Shown: positions 58,043-64,000 of the stretch, piece after piece
Layout: each line of letters opens with the position of its first letter
Numbering within the stretch: position 1 is the first letter of the stretch
From: Serendipita indica DSM 11827
Lineage: Eukaryota > Basidiomycota > Agaricomycetes > Sebacinales > Serendipitaceae
Direction of reading: 5' to 3'
Assembly (NCBI GenBank): GCA_910890315.1
Contig: CAJVGD010000021.1
Location: 1 to 64,000, forward strand
DNA length: 64,000 bases
Program-made: the position numbers and the translations under genes
The notes under the pieces: generated by a model
Seen by the model: the letters and a program-made list of their open reading frames with translations, nothing else
Told to the model about the DNA's origin: nothing
Databases searched by the model: none

Positions 58043-59443
58043 TCATATGCTGTGTCCATGGATCAAATCTTTGGTGAGATGGCCACTGTTAGGCGAGATA
58101 TAGGGCGATAATTCCGAAGTTGGTGCCCCCCAGGTGGAGGGCCTCAAAAGGGATATAGATGACAATGGCCGTTCGTAACCGTGAAGGATAGGAGAGGTGA
58201 CCCGTGTTTCGATCAAGGTTTCCAATTCTATCTGGCTCGCCTCCTTCTCCCGACAGTCAATGATCAATTCCTCCAGCGCAGTAAAGGTGCGGCTATCATC
58301 TTCCCCCATAAGAAATAATGTATGTAGACCCTTCGACGAGATTGTCAATTTCGTGATCTGGCGGAGGGAAGATCTCATTCCTTGTGCTATATAAGGGAGA
58401 GAGAGATCAGAGATGGATGGATTCGATAAAAGGAACGGCAGAAGCAGGCTTGGCTTGTACCCAGATACGCCAAATTTGGTAAGACTGGGGAACGACGTGG
58501 CCACAGAGAGGGAGTGGAGAATAGTATCAGAGTCGAACTCGGCTATGTAGAGTTCCTTGAGAGGAGATGTACTTGGCGTGTCAAATGGAGGAGCCCACCA
58601 GAATAAACGACCATGGAACACCAAGGTCTCTAGATGGGTGCATCTTCCGAGGAACGTGCCGAAAATGAGACCACAGCGCACTGCTGGCATACTCTCTTCT
58701 GGGGTTTGTAGGACTTTTAGTGAGCGCAGTGCCATCGGTGTTTCGGAATGAACGTCGACGCCAATATTGAGTAGCGCGTCGATGACTTGGATCGACTCGA
58801 CTGCGGAGATCATGGGACCTGGGGGAATGACGAACACTTTATAAGATGTTCTCTTTGTCCGTTTGAATATACCCCGTGTAGGCGGCGATGCGAGGGCATG
58901 GAGAGTCAACGAACGCGGCGCTACAGGTAGCAAGTCTAAAAAGACTTGTGGAAAGTAGGCCATATCCATACGACCGAGGAAGAGACGGGCGCTCTCTATT
59001 CTGTCTATTTTCGCTTTTCGAAGGGCCTCTGAAAGGACCCTGAGGAGGGCGGCCTTTGCCGACTGGTGTCCATCGCGCAGAACCACACGCAGTGGACTAC
59101 CCGAGACGCGGCTCAGCATGATTTCAAGGTATTTTGACAATGTGCTTGGTGACCAGTCGAGGGATATGTCAACTATCCATGCCGCTGGCATGTCGAGGAG
59201 AATGGCACGGAAATGAGAGCATGTCCTGGATAGTGTTTCGCATACTCGTTGGTTTGGCCTCGGTGTCTCCCTGAACTCGTCCCCTTCCACCGCGAAAGCA
59301 AAGATTTCGGCCAGAACCTCTGTTGGAAGGCGAAATATCGGTGCGCATTGTGCATTCGCAAAATATCTCTTTGAGCTAGATCTCTCTTGAAGCCATTTGG
59401 GCTTCAATATTGAGTAGATCTTGGATGTCGGCCTGGCGCTCAT
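58043..59443 (-). CDS. F-box protein, 466 aa, intronless
   Basis: Single frame; start at ATG 59443 (upstream codons in frame lack an ATG). F-box at about 36-90: FRLPTEVLAEIFAFAVEG, LSRTCSHFRAILLDMPAAW, then ISLDWSPSTLSKYL. C-terminal leucine-rich part: LGRCTHLETLVFHGRLF, PLKELYIAEFDSD, FPSLTKFGVSGY, NPSISDLSLPYI. The order of blocks equals that of 36726-35092, so they are paralogues of one sub-family. Role as SCF adaptor is inferred from the F-box only. Confidence 0.86.
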   Translation of the reverse strand: MSARPTSKIYSILKPKWLQERSSSKRYFANAQCAPIFRLPTEVLAEIFAFAVEGDEFRETPRPNQRVCETLSRTCSHFRAILLDMPAAWIVDISLDWSPSTLSKYLEIMLSRVSGSPLRVVLRDGHQSAKAALLRVLSEALRKAKIDRIESARLFLGRMDMAYFPQVFLDLLPVAPRSLTLHALASPPTRGIFKRTKRTSYKVFVIPPGPMISAVESIQVIDALLNIGVDVHSETPMALRSLKVLQTPEESMPAVRCGLIFGTFLGRCTHLETLVFHGRLFWWAPPFDTPSTSPLKELYIAEFDSDTILHSLSVATSFPSLTKFGVSGYKPSLLLPFLLSNPSISDLSLPYIAQGMRSSLRQITKLTISSKGLHTLFLMGEDDSRTFTALEELIIDCREKEASQIELETLIETRVTSPILHGYERPLSSISLLRPSTWGAPTSELSPYISPNSGHLTKDLIHGHSI

Positions 59444-59672
59444 TTCGGGGAGGAGACTAAGTTTAGAGGATACCCCCGGAAATTCAGACAGAGTTGACGT
59501 AGGCAATTAAATGCATGTTGCTAAAGTCACAGTAGGATTTCACGGGCAATAGCCACCAACTATCTGACGCTCCACGAGACCTACGACGAATATTCATTCA
59601 TGGAAGGCTAATATAGAAAGCATGGGTTCAGAACGTGGATCGCGAATAAGCTTACCTTTCATAGGTTCATGT

Positions 59673-60470
59673 TTAGGATATCATGCGGCTGTCCAAAATA
59701 TCCTGGTCGGCGGAAGAAAGGAGATGGCTCTTACACCAGGTCCTCGATTCGAGGATATCTGGATCGACGGATATGAGTCTTAGTACCTTGGGAGTAACGA
59801 CACCACTTGGGAGGTCGGTTCGGGCCATTCGTCGTGATATAGTTTGCTCCGCTGCACCGGGCTCCTCGAAGCCTTGATGAACCAGGATCTGGAGCTCAGA
59901 TAAGTTCTCGAACAGCCAGTCTCGCTGTTCCGACGTGCGATGAAGAGACCTATACTGGAATTCGCAGGTGTGCAGGCTTTCGAGGCGTGGGAGAAGTCTA
60001 GAAATATGCTTCGCACTAATATCCATACTAGACATTGTCTCCAAGTAGGTAATATGCATATGATCCTACAGAAACAGCTCCATTCTTTGGCCTCTCGCAT
60101 CGTGCACCTCGAGTCGGTTGAGGTTTGAAAATATCGGGTGCAAACGGGGCCTGAGGACCTATAAATGGGTTAATCCTTCCAACGATAAGTGACTTTATGG
60201 ACTTGAGCGCCTGGTTACTCTGTGTTGGTTCGCCTATCGAAACAACCGAGCCGCGAAGAGCCAGACGCTCTAAACGGCTGCACTGATATATGATCTCGGC
60301 TACAGGTCGGGTAAAGCGTTCCAGGTATGATTATCTGAGATGCAGTGAGCCGAGACTTACCTATGGGTTCATTATAGTAACCATTCCCAGCCTCGAGGGG
60401 TTCAATCTGCCTTGAGGAAGCAAAGCAACCAAGGAAAAGGTGAAATATTTCCGCTGAGGAAGGGAACATC
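59673..60470 (-). pseudogene. F-box/leucine-rich relic, C-terminal part
   Basis: Minus-strand pieces in two frames resemble the C-terminal leucine-rich part of the F-box proteins: AEIIYQCSRLERLALRGSVV at about 60300-60240 and LLPRLESLHTCEF...WLFENLSELQILVHQGFEEPG at 60000-59880, ending ISRRMARTDLPSGVVTPKVL. The last block parallels IQHRMLRMQLPSSVVTLEKF of the intact gene just upstream (62089-60595). No F-box, start or continuous frame is present, so this is a decayed tandem copy. Confidence 0.7.
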
Positions 60471-60594
60471 TTATTACCAATAGTGAGGAGACATGAGACT
60501 GAAGCTGTACCAGCTGGAACGACAAAAAGAGAGTTTCGGGATCATGGCAAACTACCGCTCGGATCAGTAGAGTATGAGTCAGATGTAGGAAATC

Positions 60595-62089
60595 TTACCA
60601 GTCAACGCTCCATGTGTACTGAACGGCTTCTTTGCCTGTCTCCACCTCGGCACACCTAAGGAGTTGACTATTCTGCCACTTGGGGGTGGCTTCCACATCC
60701 GCCATAGGTAGAGGAAGCACTATACTAAACTTTTCGAGTGTTACTACCGAGCTTGGTAACTGCATGCGCAGCATGCGATGTTGAATGACCCGTTCAACTT
60801 CCCCAGGGTCCAAACTTTTGTCGAAAAAGTCGACAGTGAGCTCTTGTAGTTGTTCAAGATTCCATTCAGTATCCGAGGAGGCGGTATAAAAAGTAGATAA
60901 ATCGATATCGCAGAGGAGTGCCTCGCGGAGGTGGGGTAGTGACCGAGAGAGAAAGTCGAGACTGAGTGAGATCGATTGAAATACGCATAGTCGTTTAGGT
61001 GTCGAGTTGACGGACAAGAATTGTTGCATGTATAGGGGCTCGCCTAGATTGGTGACAAGTTCCCTGAGGTTGGGAAACACGGGAGGGGTCAGATCTTCGC
61101 AGAAGTATCCCAGACTCTCGACTTCGAGTGTTGTGATAGTTTCTAGAGCTGTGTCATCAGGAAGTGGTGCGTCCATTATTTCAATATCTCCATCTAGGCG
61201 AAGATATTCGAGCCTCCCGCACTCACGAAGCAGATGCCAGAGTTCAATTGATGAGTATCTGGATGTCGTGAGTGTAAGTGCCTTGAGCTTTGCCAGCCCT
61301 GAGCTGTACGACCCTTGGCTCTTTGGTTCGAAGGCGATATCTTCCAAGATCAGCGAGTTTGTTGGGGGAAGAATCTCCAATATTCTCCTAATGTCCACGT
61401 AGATACAGATACCGTCAAACCACGTCTCCTCTGGGATAGTTATGTGACCTTCTACCGACAGGCGAGGTTCTTGTGACGCTACCACGTGAACTAGCTGAAG
61501 TGATCTTGTAAATAGTTTGAGATATGATGCAACTGGGAGTGCATAGGGCTGCCTGATGACGGATAGATAAACTTGATCGATGTTCACGTCGGTAATGGCG
61601 AGCATATTTCGTATAATTGAGATGACGAGCTCGTGGTGGAAGATATTAGGTCGGTCTATGAGCTCCAGTCTGACTGGCAATTGCTTCACTCTGTCGCTCA
61701 TGGCGAACCAGAAGGACTTGATGACACTCGGCTTCTGGTTTAGGTATATTTGGAATACCTGCCAGAGTGTAGGGGCCCCAAGCACAATTTCTCTCCATGT
61801 ACGACAGACATGGGACAAAAGGACGGGGTCGACATGATAGTCATCCGCGGTTTCCGCATATGCCGACATGTCGAAGATGATGAACAGAATCTCGTCGGGA
61901 AGCCGATTAATCAAGTTCTTCTTATTCTTCTTCACGACCACGGGTCGCCTCCTGCCCAGCAAACTGGCTGTCCTATTATAATGAAAAGGATATTCCGTAA
62001 ATAATCACGATTTCTAAATCATGTCGTAGACGCTACCTCTCTATACTTTGCTTTGCGGCATCCCGCCTCGGACGAGCGTTGGAAGACAT
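60595..62089 (-). CDS. F-box protein, 476 aa
   Basis: Two exons: 62089-62037 and 61972-60595, intron GTAGCG...AATAG. Exon 1 (53 nt) encodes the basic leader MSSNARPRRDAAKQSIE, parallel in length and character to exon 1 of 52288. F-box at about 38-90: NRLPDEILFIIFDMSAY, LLSHVCRTWREIVLGAPTLW. C-terminal leucine-rich segments: LRECGRLEYLRLDGDIEI, FPNLRELVTNLGEPL, LEQLQELTVDFFDKSL, VIQHRMLRMQLPSSVVTLE. It ends TWSVDW. Without the first exon the frame has no ATG near the F-box, which supports the splice. Confidence 0.85.
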
Positions 62090-62380
62090 GAGAGTAGCGA
62101 ATAAGGCGTGGACACCACATGGTGGGGAATATGACCACAGCTCCCTTTCCGTACTCGAGGAGAAGAACTTTAATGGTGGATAAATCTAACATTTACTCTG
62201 AATGGAGTGCTTTTCTATTGACGGCGGTTGTCTCTCTACTATTTGCAGGAAGGTCTGTCTCAATGAGCGCCGCTCCGAGCTTTGCCAGTGAGACTCTTGG
62301 GCCTAGGAGTGTCCTCAGAGGTCGGTTAGGACGAGTATCAACAGAAATGAGACGTAAAATTCTCGACTTGACCTCTTCCC
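62090..62380. other. Short intergenic segment before the copia LTR
   Basis: Non-coding sequence between the F-box gene and the end of the second copia element; nothing recognised. Confidence 0.4.
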
Positions 62381-62546
62381 TGTTGAACAGAGTATACTTA
62401 GGCAAGTGAGCGTTGTAGTCAAACCAGTGAATATATAGTGAGCTACCTTAGGCAAGTGAGCGTTGTAGTCAAACCAGTAAGGTTTGACTACGGCCGCTCA
62501 CTCGCCACTATGTACATAGACGAGACAACAAGGCAATAAACTAACA
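62381..62546 (-). repeat. Probable 3' LTR of the second copia element, with foldback repeats
   Basis: Read on the minus strand it begins TGTTAG directly after the tract TCAGGGGGTCG and ends TTCAACA, the same TG...CA logic as the first element. Inside are two direct copies of a 31-bp unit (plus-strand 62398-62428 and 62448-62478, starting TTAGGCAAGTGAG) and one inverted copy (62481-62506). The other LTR is outside the window, so the borders are provisional. Confidence 0.6.
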
Positions 62547-62601
62547 CGACCCCCTGACTTGCTGACTCGTCGATGTGCGACCCCCTGACGTGAGGGAATT
62601 A

Positions 62602-64000
62602 TCATGAGAGACCAAGTTTACCTCGAAGGTATTCAAACTTGATGCGACCAAGGGGTTTGATGAAGATATCAGCGACATTTTCAGAGGTCGGAACATGCTG
62701 TGCACAGAGTTCCCCATTCTCAACGCGTTCGCGAATCCAGTTGTATGCACGGTGAACGTGCTTCATGGTTGTCTGGTGTTCGGGATTTTTGACCACTTGG
62801 ATGGCTGATGGACTGTCGAGGTAAAGAGGGGATGGTATAGAGATGTCATAGCCGATTTCCTCGAGAAACTGGCGCATCCACATTATCTCGCATCCCGCAG
62901 CAGATGCTGTTGTGTATTCAGACTCTGTGGATGAGAGCGAGACATGTCTTTGTAGTGGATTACCCCACATGACAGCTCCTGAGCCAACTGAGAGGACATA
63001 TCCACCAGTGGATCGCGAGTTATCTGGGTTTCCACTCAGGTCGGCATCGCTGTGGGCAGTGAAGAAATCGGTGGAAGAGGTGGGAGAACAGATGAGTTTG
63101 AGATCTTGCGAGCCTTTGAGGTATCTGAGGACATGCTTGACAGCATTCCAATGCTGTTCTCCTGGGTTGGAATTGTATCGACACAGAACACCAACAGCAT
63201 ATGAGATGTCGGGGCGAGTTGCAATTGAGAGGTATAAGAGACGGCCTACGGCCTCTCTGTATGGGATGCTTTTCATTCGCTCCTTTTGTTCGGCTGTTTT
63301 TGGACTCATTTCTGCTGAGAGTCGAAGCCCATCGGGCATTCGCGTTGGAGACGGGGTACGGTCGGTCATATTGTAGTCCTCAAGTAGCTTTTGTATGTAT
63401 GCCGGCTGTGAGAGAGCAATTGTGCGACTTGTGCGATCACGCTCAAGTCGAATTCCAAGTATCTGGGTTGTCTGGCCTTGGTCATGGATTTTGAAGCATT
63501 GCTTGAGTTCCTCCTTGACTTTGTGGATTGCGGAGTGAGACATGGAAGCAAGGATGAGGCCGTCGACATGGACAGGTATGATAATCCGCACCCCATCGCG
63601 TTGGTAGACGAAGACACTGTGGTCGCATTCGAGTCGTTCGAAGCCTATCTCAGAGAGTACTCTGTGCAGCTTCACTGACCAAAGTCGCGGCCCCTGTTTG
63701 ATGCCATATAGACCTTTTAGCAGTCGGAGTACCCATTGATGTGACCCGTCGGAGTCTCCATGTATTGTTAATCCCTCTGGCGGCTGCATGTACACTTCTG
63801 CATCGATTTCGCCATTGAGGAAGGCTGTAGAGATGTCGACAGTTCCATGTCCTCAACTGCTGCTAGCGCAATGACTGTCCGCAGTGCTCCAAAGCGTGCT
63901 GTAGGCGCAAAGGTCTCGGTGTAATCTACACCTTCGCGCTGAGCATAGCCCTTTGCAACAATACGACCTTTGTACTTGTCAATTGACCCATCAGGGTTAC
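62602..64000 (-). pseudogene. pol: copia pol, reverse transcriptase and RNase H part, frameshifted
   Basis: From the window edge the frame reads DKYKGRIVAKGYAQREGVDYTETFAP and VIALAAVEDMEL. Near 63838 a short deletion shifts the frame in front of the AFLNGEIDAEVYM block. From 63795 to 62602 a 397-codon frame is open: LLKGLYGIKQGPR, IIPVHVDGLILAS (the catalytic pair is Asp-Gly, GGC, not Asp-Asp), SIPYREAVGRLLYLSIATRPD, RNase H with SLSSTESEYTTASAAGCEIMWM and the tail NVADIFIKPLGRIKFE. The frameshift and the lost catalytic Asp show that it is inactive, although decay is less advanced than in the first element. Confidence 0.88.

Larger units (their letters stand above)
62381..64000 (-). mobile_element. 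Second Ty1/copia retrotransposon, 3' part, cut by window edge
   Basis: The minus-strand coding part (64000-62602) covers the reverse transcriptase and RNase H end of a copia pol, followed by a purine tract (TCAGGGGG, about 62549-62556 and again near 62585) and an LTR-like segment ending at 62381. It is related to, but clearly distinct from, the element at 4220-9000. Confidence 0.85.

Overview
The window is nuclear DNA of a filamentous basidiomycete, most likely an Agaricomycete close to Rhizoctonia/Ceratobasidiaceae (an inference). The reasons are: many introns of about 45-60 nt with GT/GC donors; an intron-containing tRNA-Phe; single-copy fungal housekeeping genes (Yip4, Gir2/RWDD1, Trm8, Rsr1-type Ras, Dbp2); and an accessory fraction rich in NACHT-WD40 proteins, F-box proteins and Ty1/copia elements. 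Gene models were assembled by hand from reading frames and splice sites. Most close with a consistent phase across every intron.

Layout. 1-3.3 kb: a decayed M16 (insulysin) gene, unresolved relics and a tRNA-Phe. 3.7-14.2 kb: relic of a WD40 gene, a dead but structurally complete copia element (4220-9000, 5-bp target duplication), then a full six-exon NACHT-WD40 gene (1472 aa, 14 WD repeats). 16-31.3 kb: a conserved block with a Ser/Thr-rich GPI-anchored protein, Yip4, a predicted mitochondrial protein, Gir2/RWDD1, a broken WD40 paralogue that has lost its NACHT domain, a DUF1748 protein, Trm8, an Rsr1/Rap-type GTPase, an F-box gene and an SR-type cyclophilin. 32.5-38.7 kb: four further F-box genes or pseudogenes. 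39.5-43.2 kb: a membrane/coiled-coil low-complexity protein and a small secreted His/Ala-rich protein visible only after splicing. 43.7-45.2 kb and 54.5-57.8 kb: a multicopy family of small multi-membrane-span proteins that I cannot name. 45.8-51.9 kb: DBP2 RNA helicase with a long 3'-located intron, and a large CRIB-motif protein. 52.3-62.1 kb: more F-box genes and a relic. 62.4-64 kb: the 3' end of a second copia element, on the minus strand and cut by the window edge.

Functional reading. The conserved genes cover vesicle traffic (Yip4), translation and tRNA modification (Gir2, Trm8), RNA metabolism (Dbp2, SR-cyclophilin) and polarity signalling (Rsr1-type GTPase, CRIB protein as a candidate Cdc42/Rac effector). 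Around them lies fast-evolving material: NLR-like NACHT-WD40 genes in three states of decay, nine F-box loci (about half broken), and an expanded membrane-protein family. The candidates I rate most worth pursuing are the membrane-protein family, the His-rich secreted protein, the conserved-position DBP2 intron and the raised frequency of GC-AG introns.
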